Positions 38,635 through 47,711 of a DNA stretch of 64,000 nt are shown in pieces. How positions within the stretch are numbered: the stretch's first letter is position 1; every line of letters begins with the position of its first letter. The stretch is from assembly GCF_024347495.1 (NCBI RefSeq), contig NZ_AP025490.1, positions 930,001 through 994,000 of the forward strand. Reading direction: 5' to 3'. The position numbers were made by a program, and so were the translations under genes. Origin of the DNA: Vibrio gallaecicus. GTDB taxonomy: Bacteria > Pseudomonadota > Gammaproteobacteria > Enterobacterales > Vibrionaceae. The notes beneath the pieces are model-generated. The model searched no databases. It was given only the letters and a program-made list of their open reading frames with translations, and was not told the origin of the DNA.

Positions 38635-40002
38635 ATGAAACTAACAGCAAAACCAGCGGCGAATAACGCTTTACTTATTTCTATTACGACACCGGATTTT
38701 AAAGGTGACGAAGCAAAAGAGTCTCTTGCCGAACTTGCTCGCTTAGTGACAACCCTAGGGTTTAAAGTCGTCGGTACGCAATCGCAACACCACAGTTCAT
38801 CTCAAAGACAGAATGTGTTGGGTGCAGGTAAACTCGCCGAAATTGCACATCTAACTGGTTACCAAGGCTCTATTGAAGAAGCTGAAGATGAAGACTTTCT
38901 TGATGAGTCGGGTTTGTTTGATTCTGAAATCGATGAGCTAGATTTTGATGATCTTCCAACGGGCAATTTCCAATACGGTGCCGCTGATGTTGTGGTATTT
39001 GACTGTGATTTAAGTCCATCTCAAATGCGTACTGTTGAGGCGAGTTTGGGTGTGGAAGTATTTGACCGTACTGGCATCATCATCGAAATCTTTAGCCGCC
39101 ACGCTCGTACTCGTACTGCTCGTCTGCAAGTTGATATCGCTCGTTTAAACTACTTAGTGCCACGTCTTCGTGAAACGGCTGAGGGCGATAAAGAGCGTCA
39201 AATGGGTCAGGGCGCCGGTGAAACTTCACTAGAGCTAGACCGTCGTAACGTACGTGACCAAATTGCTGCGCTTAAGCGTGAGCTAGTAAGCGTACAAGAT
39301 GAAATGAAGACCCGACGCACAAGGCGTGCGGAGCTTTTCACTGTTGCTTTAGTTGGCTACACCAATGCCGGTAAATCTTCGATGATGCGTGCAATGACCG
39401 CAACCGAAGTGGTGGGTGAAGATAAACTGTTCGCAACGCTAGACACTACGGTTCGTGCGCTTCAGCCAATCACTCAACCGCGTATTCTTGTTTCAGATAC
39501 GGTGGGTTTCATCAAGAAATTGCCACACGATCTGGTTGCATCATTCCACTCAACGCTAGCAGAAGCGCATGATGCTTCATTGCTGCTTTATGTCGTTGAT
39601 GCTTCTGACGTTTCATTCCGCGCACAACTTGATGTGGTACACGACGTATTAGCTCAAGTGGGTGTAGAAGGCAGCGAAAAACTATTAGTGCTGAATAAGT
39701 GCGATAGATTGACTGAAGAACAGCAATTAGAGCTGATCGAAGAATTCCCAGATGCGATGCTGACGTCGACTCGTGATCCTCTAGATATCACGAAGCTACA
39801 CAAGTACATCGTTGGTGTTGCTGAAGAAGGCATGATCGAAGAAGAGATCACCATCCCTTATTCTGGCCAAGGCATCATCGGTGAGATTCGCTCAAACATG
39901 AGTGTGGTTAAAGAAGAGTACGATTACGAGTGTATTAAGTTGACTGTTCGCTCTAGTGAAATTGACTTAGCTCGACTGAAAAAGCGTATGCAAAACTCTT
40001 AA
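38635..40002 (+). CDS. hflX: HflX-family ribosome-splitting GTPase
   Basis: N-terminal HflX domain including QNVLGAGKLAEI, the linker GAGETSLELDRRNVRDQI (coiled coil), then the GTPase: P loop VALVGYTNAGKSS, Switch I TLDTT, G3 DTVGFIKKLPHDLV and G4 NKCD. Length 455. An acidic insertion (about 81-113, EEAEDEDFLDESGLFDSEID and more) splits the N-terminal domain. The position is unusual: the canonical hflX sits beside hfq, so this is probably a second HflX paralogue. It is monocistronic. Confidence 0.88.
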   Translation: MKLTAKPAANNALLISITTPDFKGDEAKESLAELARLVTTLGFKVVGTQSQHHSSSQRQNVLGAGKLAEIAHLTGYQGSIEEAEDEDFLDESGLFDSEIDELDFDDLPTGNFQYGAADVVVFDCDLSPSQMRTVEASLGVEVFDRTGIIIEIFSRHARTRTARLQVDIARLNYLVPRLRETAEGDKERQMGQGAGETSLELDRRNVRDQIAALKRELVSVQDEMKTRRTRRAELFTVALVGYTNAGKSSMMRAMTATEVVGEDKLFATLDTTVRALQPITQPRILVSDTVGFIKKLPHDLVASFHSTLAEAHDASLLLYVVDASDVSFRAQLDVVHDVLAQVGVEGSEKLLVLNKCDRLTEEQQLELIEEFPDAMLTSTRDPLDITKLHKYIVGVAEEGMIEEEITIPYSGQGIIGEIRSNMSVVKEEYDYECIKLTVRSSEIDLARLKKRMQNS

Positions 40003-40032
40003 TCGTCTGTCTAATTTAGATAAGAACGTCCA

Positions 40033-40063
40033 AAAAAAAACGACCTAAGTGGTCGCTTTTTTT
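40033..40063. terminator. Bidirectional terminator between the GTPase gene and pfaD
   Basis: Stem CGACC / GGTCG with loop TAAGT, an A9 tract on the left and T7 on the right, so it works for both convergent genes. Confidence 0.88.
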
Positions 40064-40108
40064 ATTCGTTGAGCCTAGCTAATTTAAGTTTGCTAAGTAA
40101 TGAGTGAC

Positions 40109-41746
40109 TTACGCCATTCTTTGCGTCGGCTTCCAACGTGCTAGCTCTGGATCAAGCTTGATACCTTGCGAAGTCAGCAGGTTAACACGAGCTAAGTACG
40201 CAGCCCCGTGCATCAGATGCTTAGCAAGATCAACGGCATTACGCTGTTGGTAATCGTCTAGGTAGCTGTCTTTCGCCCATGCGTTGAATGCGCCAAGTGC
40301 AGGGCCTGCCCATACTTGGTAATCCATTTCACGACCTTGTTCGCCGGTGTTTGACCAACGGCTAGAAAGACCCAAGTACCAACGGAAAATCAACGCCATC
40401 TTACGCTTTGGATTGCCTTCAGCGCGTTCGATCTGTTTAGGGTCACGCTCGTTAAAGTGAGCCACAGTCCCTGCCCAAATATTATCCAGTGTTGAACGGA
40501 AGACTTGTTTCTCAAGCTTCAGGCGCTCTTCTACTGGAATCGCTTCAATTGAATCGTAGCGAGTGTAAAGTTCGTACAGTTTGTTGGCACGCATTGGGAA
40601 CAAGGTGCCACGCTTAACCACTTGCAGTTTCACACCCATTTCGAACATGTCTGCCGCTGGAGCCATCGTCACGTCAGCCATTTCAGTTGTCGAAAGCAGC
40701 TTACGTGTGTGTTCGCTCGCGCCAGCCTCAACACACGCTTGGTTGATTGAACCAGTAACAATGTAAGCAGCGCCCATGTTAAACGTCGCGAGCGCAGCGT
40801 CAGGTGTGCCTACTCCACCACCACAGCCAACACGCAGTGGTGTTTTGAACTGGTACTGTGCTTGGATTTGCTCTTTCAGCGCTAGAATCGTTGGTAGCAG
40901 TGTTACTAGCGGACGGTTATCGGTGTGACCACCAGAGTCAGCTTCTGCAGTAATGTCATCAGCCATAGGAACTAGCTGTGCCAGTTCCATCTGCTCTGCT
41001 GTAATTCGACCTTCATCAACTAGAGCTTGCAGCATTTTCGCAGGAGCAGGCTGCATAAACTTGCTCGCAACTTCAGTACGGCTTACTTTGGCAATTACCT
41101 TGTTGCCGATCTGAATCTCACCTTGTGCATCACGGCTAAGACCAGCTGCACGGTAGTGAACGATTTGCGGTGTTAGCCCCAAGAAGGCAGAAGCTTCAAC
41201 AGTTTTTACTTTATGCTTCAAAAACAGCTCAACACTGCCGCGCTCTAGCGCGGGTTCGCTTGGGCTGTGAATCAGGTTAAACGCGTAAGGGCCGTTTGGT
41301 AGTGCTGCTTGAATACGGTTAATCGCTTGCTCAACACGAGACGGGATTAAACCCGCCGCGCCAAAGGAACAAAGAATGCCAGCTTGACCAAGGGCAATCA
41401 CCAACTCTTCAGATGAAATGCCGTTTGCCATTGCGCCCGCATAGTAAGCGTATTTCACGCCGTGGCAGCGACGAAAATCTTCGTCGCCTAGGCTTTGTGT
41501 ACCAAGAGCTGGAGCAAAAGCGCTAACAGGTTGGCTGTTCGCTGAACTTGCTGAATCGCCCGATGCAATCTCTGCTTGTTGGCTAACACCTAACCCTTTT
41601 TCTGGGTGGTTCACTACGTAACAAGCAAGGCTCAAATCTTTCAAAATTGTCGACATTGCCGCGTTATCAAAGTGAGTTGTGCTCTCTTTAATCTGCCAAG
41701 GCCACGGAGATAGCTTTTCGTTATTGATTGTAGTTTGAGTTGTCAT
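40109..41746 (-). CDS. pfaD: PUFA synthase enoyl reductase PfaD
   Basis: FMN-dependent enoyl reductase (nitronate monooxygenase-like TIM barrel) of the polyunsaturated fatty acid synthase; it saturates selected double bonds during chain extension. Features: an N-terminal extension, VKYAYYAGAMANGISSEELV, the flavin phosphate-binding VGCGGGVGTPDAALATFNMG, and AAYIVTGSINQACVEAG. The length of 545 is normal. It lies 34 bp after pfaC as the last gene of pfaABCD and ends at the shared terminator. Confidence 0.96.
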   Translation of the reverse strand: MTTQTTINNEKLSPWPWQIKESTTHFDNAAMSTILKDLSLACYVVNHPEKGLGVSQQAEIASGDSASSANSQPVSAFAPALGTQSLGDEDFRRCHGVKYAYYAGAMANGISSEELVIALGQAGILCSFGAAGLIPSRVEQAINRIQAALPNGPYAFNLIHSPSEPALERGSVELFLKHKVKTVEASAFLGLTPQIVHYRAAGLSRDAQGEIQIGNKVIAKVSRTEVASKFMQPAPAKMLQALVDEGRITAEQMELAQLVPMADDITAEADSGGHTDNRPLVTLLPTILALKEQIQAQYQFKTPLRVGCGGGVGTPDAALATFNMGAAYIVTGSINQACVEAGASEHTRKLLSTTEMADVTMAPAADMFEMGVKLQVVKRGTLFPMRANKLYELYTRYDSIEAIPVEERLKLEKQVFRSTLDNIWAGTVAHFNERDPKQIERAEGNPKRKMALIFRWYLGLSSRWSNTGEQGREMDYQVWAGPALGAFNAWAKDSYLDDYQQRNAVDLAKHLMHGAAYLARVNLLTSQGIKLDPELARWKPTQRMA

Positions 41747-41780
41747 AATTATTTCTTTCTTTCCTAGTCCCGTGTCAGGT

Positions 41781-44700
41781 TTATGCTTCTTCGATACAAA
41801 TTGCGATGTCTTTCACTTCGTAAATACGCAGACCATCTTTGCTCAGGTTTGCGTCGCCAACGATGATACGTTTACCGTCTTCGTCTTTAATCGCAGTGAT
41901 ATGTACATCCAGAGACATCTGTTTGTTCAGAGGGTTAATCTGACCACGGTATTTCCATTTCACTTCAGATTGGATTTGACCAAACTTCGGATTGCGGAAG
42001 CCTGCACCAAGGTCTTTGTTTAGAGCGTAGGTTTGCATCAGTTCGATGATCGCTTCGACACCTAGAGAACCTGGCATTACTGGGTCTTGATGGAAGTGGA
42101 ACTGGAAGAACCAATCACTTGGGTCAATCGTACGCTCAGCGTATAGGTAACCCAGACCGTCTTTACCACCATCGCTGGTGATCTGCACCGTATCGATAAA
42201 GTTCAAACGACCGCCAGCCAGTTGGTAGTGCTCTTGTACTTCACCAGTAGCAGAAACAGGTGCATTGAAGTAACGCGTCGTTTTGTCTAGCAGGTTGATG
42301 TTTACATCCGGCGTGCGGTTGTTATCAACGTGCCAAGGGTGAGTCACTTTACCGTTGTCCAAACCAAGCTGATCTTTCAATGCTGCGCCTTTGAAGTAAC
42401 CAAATACCGCGGTACCTTGGTAGAAAGGCACGCCGTCAGTGCTCAGTTCAAAGCTGAAGCTCTGTACGATGTTGGTGCCCATCATTACTGTTGAAAGCAG
42501 ACGAGAATCGTTGGTAATTGTTTTGCCACGCAAGTCGACGTTACGCAGCATTTTGCCGCTGCCATCTAGGTTGCGGAAAAACAGTTCTTCACCTGGGAAA
42601 CCCAGTGTTGTGCCCATGTAGCCAGAGATAAAGCCGTTTGGTTGTAGTGAAATCTCCATCAATACCGAGTAAGGCATTAGGGTCTGGTGGCTGTTTTCAT
42701 CAAAGTACCATGCATTTTCTGGCACTTCGTACTCTGCGATACACGATGAAGGCTTCTTGAAGTCGCCACGCTTACCGTCGATCTCAACAACGCGAGTAGT
42801 TAGCTGTAGGTCGCCACACGGAGTACGTGGTGGAATCATTCCACGGTAGATAGAGAAATCAGGACCGAAACATTTCTCGATATCGCCGGTTGCGAATTCG
42901 AACATGTGATATGGAGTGAATGGAACCGTATCGGGTGTGCGATTTGGGTAATCAGGAGTCACCGGCGCTTCAACGTGTTGAAGAGGAACCACACCTTTGT
43001 TTGGCGCAGTTTCTAGGTCTTCAATTTGAGCCATAAGTGGCGCATTTGCTGAAGCTTGTTGGTTCACTGCTGGTGTATGGCTCAAGTTTTCGATAACAGG
43101 GGTCACGACAGCTGTTTCTAAAGAAGGCAGATAACGAGTACATTCGTCGTCTTCTTTGATCATCACACCCAAGTTTTGGAAATCAACAATCACTTTGCCG
43201 TTCAGTAAAATATCGATGTTAGCTTTCGCGTATGGGCGAGGGCTTAGACCAATCTCAGTCACTTCCATGCGGTACGTCAGTTCTGCCGATTGTGGCAGAA
43301 CTTGACCACGACAGCGTACTTGTTGAGGCGCATTTTCAAGCGGTTGGAAACGACCATTTTGAACAAGCGTGTGCATGCCAAGGTGCATCATGAAGAACTG
43401 AAGCAGTTGACCACAACCTTCTGCCATCAAAGAACCAGCCATTACTGAGTCATCTTTGAAGTGACAAGGGAAGTACCAGTGCTCAGGCTCTAGCTGCTTG
43501 TGACCTTCAATCAGACCAAGTCCCCATGTGCCGCCTTGCGGTTCAACACGGCTGACCTTTTCGATCATCATGAACTTCTCTGAGCTGAAGCATAGAGAAG
43601 GCTGGTGGCGATCAGATTGGTGAGTTGGGCCAAAACACTCTGCAATGTTGGCAGTCAGCAGGTGGCGCAGTTCTTGGTGGTTAAACTGCGTTTTAGGGCA
43701 GTGCAGCATAGGGTCGAAGCGTTGCTTAGTTGCAAGCTTACGAGCCTTGATTTCATCTTCAGTGTGAATCACACCTTTGCCGTCTGCTAGCTCTTCATCA
43801 GTGAAGAAGCCCGCACAGCCGTTATCCATTTTCAGGATCATCTTGTCGCCAACGAAACATTCGTACGAGAAGAAGAACAGCAGCGTGTCGCCATTGCGAG
43901 CAAAGTTGTTGATTGAGATATCGTAACGCAGCGTATCGCCACCACGAGGCAAGTCACCAAGGAAAGTCAGCGTACAATCAAGCAGGCGATAAACACGCTC
44001 GCCTTTGTTTTCGAAATCAATGCCTAGGTAGCTGATCAGCATTAGATCGCATTGACCAGATTCTACCGCCACTGCCCAAGGGATCTGACCATCGACAAGA
44101 TACGGCGCATCAACTGGGATGTCGTATTCGGTGGTCATGGTGCTTGGCTTGTACTCGTTGACTGTCGCGTTGAGCTTGGTTACACGAGATACCAGTAGGT
44201 AGTCGGTGGTTGGCAAGCGAACGCGACGCGAGTAGCTATCGATGATCGCGTAGTCAGGACCAAATACATTCGCAATATCGCCTTCAGCGTATTCAACCAG
44301 ATCATCGTAATCCCAGATACATGGTTTACGGATAGGTTTTACTGGTGCTGGCGTCGCAAGTACGTTGACTGGCGTTGACTGAACCTGAGTTGGTTGAGCT
44401 TGAACAGGCTGAGCTAGCGTTTGTTGACCACTCGTTTGTTGAGAAAGGGCATTGTTCTCTAAACTTGAGCTATCTAAACCAGACGTAATTGCGTTTAACT
44501 GTGCTTTCAATAGTGCATCAGCCATCTGCATGCCTTGGGCACGAGTGTGCAGGAATGCTTTGTGTACTTGCTGCGTTGCTTGCTGGTTTTGAGCAAAAGC
44601 TTGGTTGTGTGGTGTTACAGACGGCTGTAATGCTGCATCCGTATTAGCGTCGATTTGAGACGTGCCATTTTTAGCGGATAGGACATGAGTCATATTGCTG

Positions 44701-47700
44701 TGGTTACCTGTTAGCTGACTGTGGCGAGTTGGCGCCAGAGTAGGGGATACTGATGTAGGAGTTTCGATGACTGGCTCTACCGCGTTCTGCGCTAATGCTT
44801 TCTTCTCTAACTCTTTTTGCGCAAGGGCTGCTTGAATGCTTGCTGTCGTTGGAATCGACGCCACTCTTGCTGCTTGTTTACCAGAAGCTTTCTGTTGAAT
44901 CGTTGCCAAGTTGGTCACTGGGGTTTGGGCAATATGTTGATAGATATCACGACCACCAAGAGTCACTTGCTTAACTAATTGACGTTTAGCATCGCTCGCC
45001 TGTTCATTGCTTAAACGAACGGAAAGTGATTGAGATTCAACACTCGATTGGCTTAGTAGCAGCTGTGAACATTGTCCTTCGCTGATGTTGGCAACAATCG
45101 CGTTTTTAGAGCTGACATTCGGATTCAGAGGTGCAAGATTCAGGTTCAGCAGACCGTGTAGCAGGCTTGCCATGCCAGAAGCTGCAGAGCAATGACCAAC
45201 ACGCTGACACGCTTGAGTCGTCTTTGTGCTCGCTAAACTTAGAGACGAAAACTGATGAGACGAAGACTCTGGTGCATGGTTAAGCTCAAGCAGAGAAACA
45301 TCGTTCGAGCTCATACCGACTTGAGTCAGTAACTCATCAACAACGGCGTTGTTACGCTCGCTTGAACCAAAGGCTAATGCGTTGATGCTGCCGTAAGCCA
45401 CATATTGGTTGCTCGCTACTTGGTTTTCTTCAACAAGAACAATTGCACCTGCGCCTTCACCTGCATTCCAACTGCCGTCTTGCGGTTGCCCGAATTTTGG
45501 AGAAAGTGACACTGGGCTCACGCTGTTCTTCAGAATCACATGTTCTGCACTGCCACTAAGGTCAACGGCTGCAATCACGACTGCATCCATCGATTCTTGC
45601 GACATCAAGTTTTGCGCAACATCAATACAACGAGCAACTGACTGTTCAGCGGCTGAAATCGTAAAGGCAGGGCCGTTAAAGTCCCACAATGAAGAGATAC
45701 GTGAAGCCATGATATTGCCGATGAAACTGGTGTATTGGTTCAGCTTAGCTGCGTCCATCACACTGTCCATCGCGATGGTTTCTAGCGATTGGTATTCGTC
45801 TTGTGTTAGCTCAATACCCATGTTGGTAAAGCTGTCAGCCAATTGGCTATGCAGGTTTACGCGTCCACGGAATTGGTGCATCTCAAGCTCAGTTTCCATC
45901 GCGACTAAAACCGCAACCTTTTGGCCTGCAACAAGCTTGGCGTCTTTGATCGCTTCGTCTGCGACTTTCATCAGTAGCAACTGCTGAGAGATCAAACGGT
46001 CATCTTCATTAGGTGGCACTTTAAAGCGCAGGAAGTCGAGATCGAACTGATCGATGTACGCGCCGTTTGGAATGCCGCGTAAACCAAACTGATTCAGTAA
46101 TTCTGGATGTTGGTCTAAGCCTTTCCAGCGCTTCTTAGGCAAAGCAATGAAAGCATCGTTGTTGGTTTCAATCGCAGTGTTCAGCTCATTGATACTTTGC
46201 AGAGAACCGAAGTGAGACGCGAGGCCTGTAATGCTTAAATTAGACGGTTGTAGGCTTGGAGAAGTCGACTCTTGAGTCTGGTTTACATGACTCGTGTCTG
46301 AATACGCTTCAAGCAGTAAGTGTGCGTTACAACCACCGAAACCAAATACAGAAACACCCGCGCAGCGATCTGGGTTGCCCGCTTTACTTGGCCAAGGTTG
46401 AACCTGTGTTGGCAGAGTCTGTGAGCCAAATAAACCTTCCGGCGACGATAGTGGCTTATCCAAGTTAATACTTGGCGGAAGCACACCTTCTTTCATCGCA
46501 AAGATCATCTTCATGATCCCTGGCATACCTGCCGCAGTCAGCAAGTGGCCGAGGTTGGACTTCGCAGAGCCAATCAGTGGCGGGTTAGAACCATTCAATT
46601 TGTCAGCAAAGAAACGCTCCATTGAGGTTAACTCAACCTTGTCACCTAATGGCGTGCCGGTTGCGTGACACTCAATCACTTCAATGCTGTCTGGTGTTAA
46701 GTTCGAAGCCTCGTAAGCGCGTTCAAAGGCTTGGACTTGTCCTTTGCTATTTGGGCTTAATACGAACTGGCCACGGCCATCGTTCGACAAGCCAATACCG
46801 CTGACGACTGCGTAGATGTTGTCGCCATCACGCTCTGCATCAGCTAAGCGTTTTAGGACTAAAACACCCGCACCTTCGCCAGCAAACAGACCTTTACTGT
46901 TGCTATCAAACGGAACCGACACACCGTGGTCAGGGTAAGCGTGGAAGATGGAAAAACCCATGTTGATAAAGAATGGGTCAGCACCTGATACCGCTCCTGC
47001 CAACATCATGTCGGCTTTGCCCGTGTTCAAGTAATCACACGCTAACTTCAATGAATACACTGAACTTGCACATGCCGCATCTAGGCTAAGTTGCACGTTA
47101 CCTAAACCCAATGCATCAGCCACTAACTTAGAGGCGTTGTGTGCTGCAGCGCCATTGATAGGATTGAGGTCTTGCGCGGTTTCATTGGTTGGTAGCAGTG
47201 AAAATTGGTCATTAGCCAATTTATCTTTAAGTGCTTTCTCGACCACCGAGTGATACATCGGAAGAAACAGGTCGTTTGAACGTGTGGTTGGGAACGAAAG
47301 GGCACCCATAATCACGCCTGTGCGCTCTAAAACATCGGCATTCAGATCAATGCCTGCGTCGACTAGCGCCTTACGACTGGTATCCAAAGCCCATAGAAAA
47401 CTCTGGTCAACACCGTTGAACGATTCTGCTGTTAAGCGGTAGCCATTGCTATCGAAATTGAAGTTTTCGATGTAGCCGCCTTTGTCACAGTAAAAGCGGT
47501 CTGATTCGCCTTGTACGCCCTGATAGCTTTCGGGTTTAGCACCTAACTTTTCAGCGCTTAATGTGGTTCGAGAATCTTTTTTATCTAGCAAGTTTTGCCA
47601 AAAATCTTTTGGCGTATCAGCTTCTGGGTATTGGTTAGCAATACCGACAATCGCGATCTTATTGCACTTCACTTGCTGTTTGTTCTGAGCCTGATTCGAT

Positions 47701-47711
47701 TGAGAACTCAT
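41781..47711 (-). CDS. pfaC: PUFA synthase PfaC (KS-CLF-DH-DH)
   Basis: A 1976-residue megasynthase subunit. Domains in order: ketosynthase (about 18-480) with active-site C214 in DAACASSVYSL; a chain-length-factor-like KS (about 560-930) where the equivalent motif reads SAAEQSVARC, so no nucleophilic cysteine; a Gln/Ala/Thr-rich linker; then two FabA-like dehydratase regions with HFKDDSVMAGSLMAEGCGQL and HFHQDPVMPGSLGVEAIIEL. It forms and removes double bonds in EPA/DHA-type synthesis. The start MSSQSNQ at 47711 overlaps the pfaB stop (ATGA); the longer frame to 47849 would lie inside pfaB. Confidence 0.96.
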   Translation of the reverse strand: MSSQSNQAQNKQQVKCNKIAIVGIANQYPEADTPKDFWQNLLDKKDSRTTLSAEKLGAKPESYQGVQGESDRFYCDKGGYIENFNFDSNGYRLTAESFNGVDQSFLWALDTSRKALVDAGIDLNADVLERTGVIMGALSFPTTRSNDLFLPMYHSVVEKALKDKLANDQFSLLPTNETAQDLNPINGAAAHNASKLVADALGLGNVQLSLDAACASSVYSLKLACDYLNTGKADMMLAGAVSGADPFFINMGFSIFHAYPDHGVSVPFDSNSKGLFAGEGAGVLVLKRLADAERDGDNIYAVVSGIGLSNDGRGQFVLSPNSKGQVQAFERAYEASNLTPDSIEVIECHATGTPLGDKVELTSMERFFADKLNGSNPPLIGSAKSNLGHLLTAAGMPGIMKMIFAMKEGVLPPSINLDKPLSSPEGLFGSQTLPTQVQPWPSKAGNPDRCAGVSVFGFGGCNAHLLLEAYSDTSHVNQTQESTSPSLQPSNLSITGLASHFGSLQSINELNTAIETNNDAFIALPKKRWKGLDQHPELLNQFGLRGIPNGAYIDQFDLDFLRFKVPPNEDDRLISQQLLLMKVADEAIKDAKLVAGQKVAVLVAMETELEMHQFRGRVNLHSQLADSFTNMGIELTQDEYQSLETIAMDSVMDAAKLNQYTSFIGNIMASRISSLWDFNGPAFTISAAEQSVARCIDVAQNLMSQESMDAVVIAAVDLSGSAEHVILKNSVSPVSLSPKFGQPQDGSWNAGEGAGAIVLVEENQVASNQYVAYGSINALAFGSSERNNAVVDELLTQVGMSSNDVSLLELNHAPESSSHQFSSLSLASTKTTQACQRVGHCSAASGMASLLHGLLNLNLAPLNPNVSSKNAIVANISEGQCSQLLLSQSSVESQSLSVRLSNEQASDAKRQLVKQVTLGGRDIYQHIAQTPVTNLATIQQKASGKQAARVASIPTTASIQAALAQKELEKKALAQNAVEPVIETPTSVSPTLAPTRHSQLTGNHSNMTHVLSAKNGTSQIDANTDAALQPSVTPHNQAFAQNQQATQQVHKAFLHTRAQGMQMADALLKAQLNAITSGLDSSSLENNALSQQTSGQQTLAQPVQAQPTQVQSTPVNVLATPAPVKPIRKPCIWDYDDLVEYAEGDIANVFGPDYAIIDSYSRRVRLPTTDYLLVSRVTKLNATVNEYKPSTMTTEYDIPVDAPYLVDGQIPWAVAVESGQCDLMLISYLGIDFENKGERVYRLLDCTLTFLGDLPRGGDTLRYDISINNFARNGDTLLFFFSYECFVGDKMILKMDNGCAGFFTDEELADGKGVIHTEDEIKARKLATKQRFDPMLHCPKTQFNHQELRHLLTANIAECFGPTHQSDRHQPSLCFSSEKFMMIEKVSRVEPQGGTWGLGLIEGHKQLEPEHWYFPCHFKDDSVMAGSLMAEGCGQLLQFFMMHLGMHTLVQNGRFQPLENAPQQVRCRGQVLPQSAELTYRMEVTEIGLSPRPYAKANIDILLNGKVIVDFQNLGVMIKEDDECTRYLPSLETAVVTPVIENLSHTPAVNQQASANAPLMAQIEDLETAPNKGVVPLQHVEAPVTPDYPNRTPDTVPFTPYHMFEFATGDIEKCFGPDFSIYRGMIPPRTPCGDLQLTTRVVEIDGKRGDFKKPSSCIAEYEVPENAWYFDENSHQTLMPYSVLMEISLQPNGFISGYMGTTLGFPGEELFFRNLDGSGKMLRNVDLRGKTITNDSRLLSTVMMGTNIVQSFSFELSTDGVPFYQGTAVFGYFKGAALKDQLGLDNGKVTHPWHVDNNRTPDVNINLLDKTTRYFNAPVSATGEVQEHYQLAGGRLNFIDTVQITSDGGKDGLGYLYAERTIDPSDWFFQFHFHQDPVMPGSLGVEAIIELMQTYALNKDLGAGFRNPKFGQIQSEVKWKYRGQINPLNKQMSLDVHITAIKDEDGKRIIVGDANLSKDGLRIYEVKDIAICIEEA

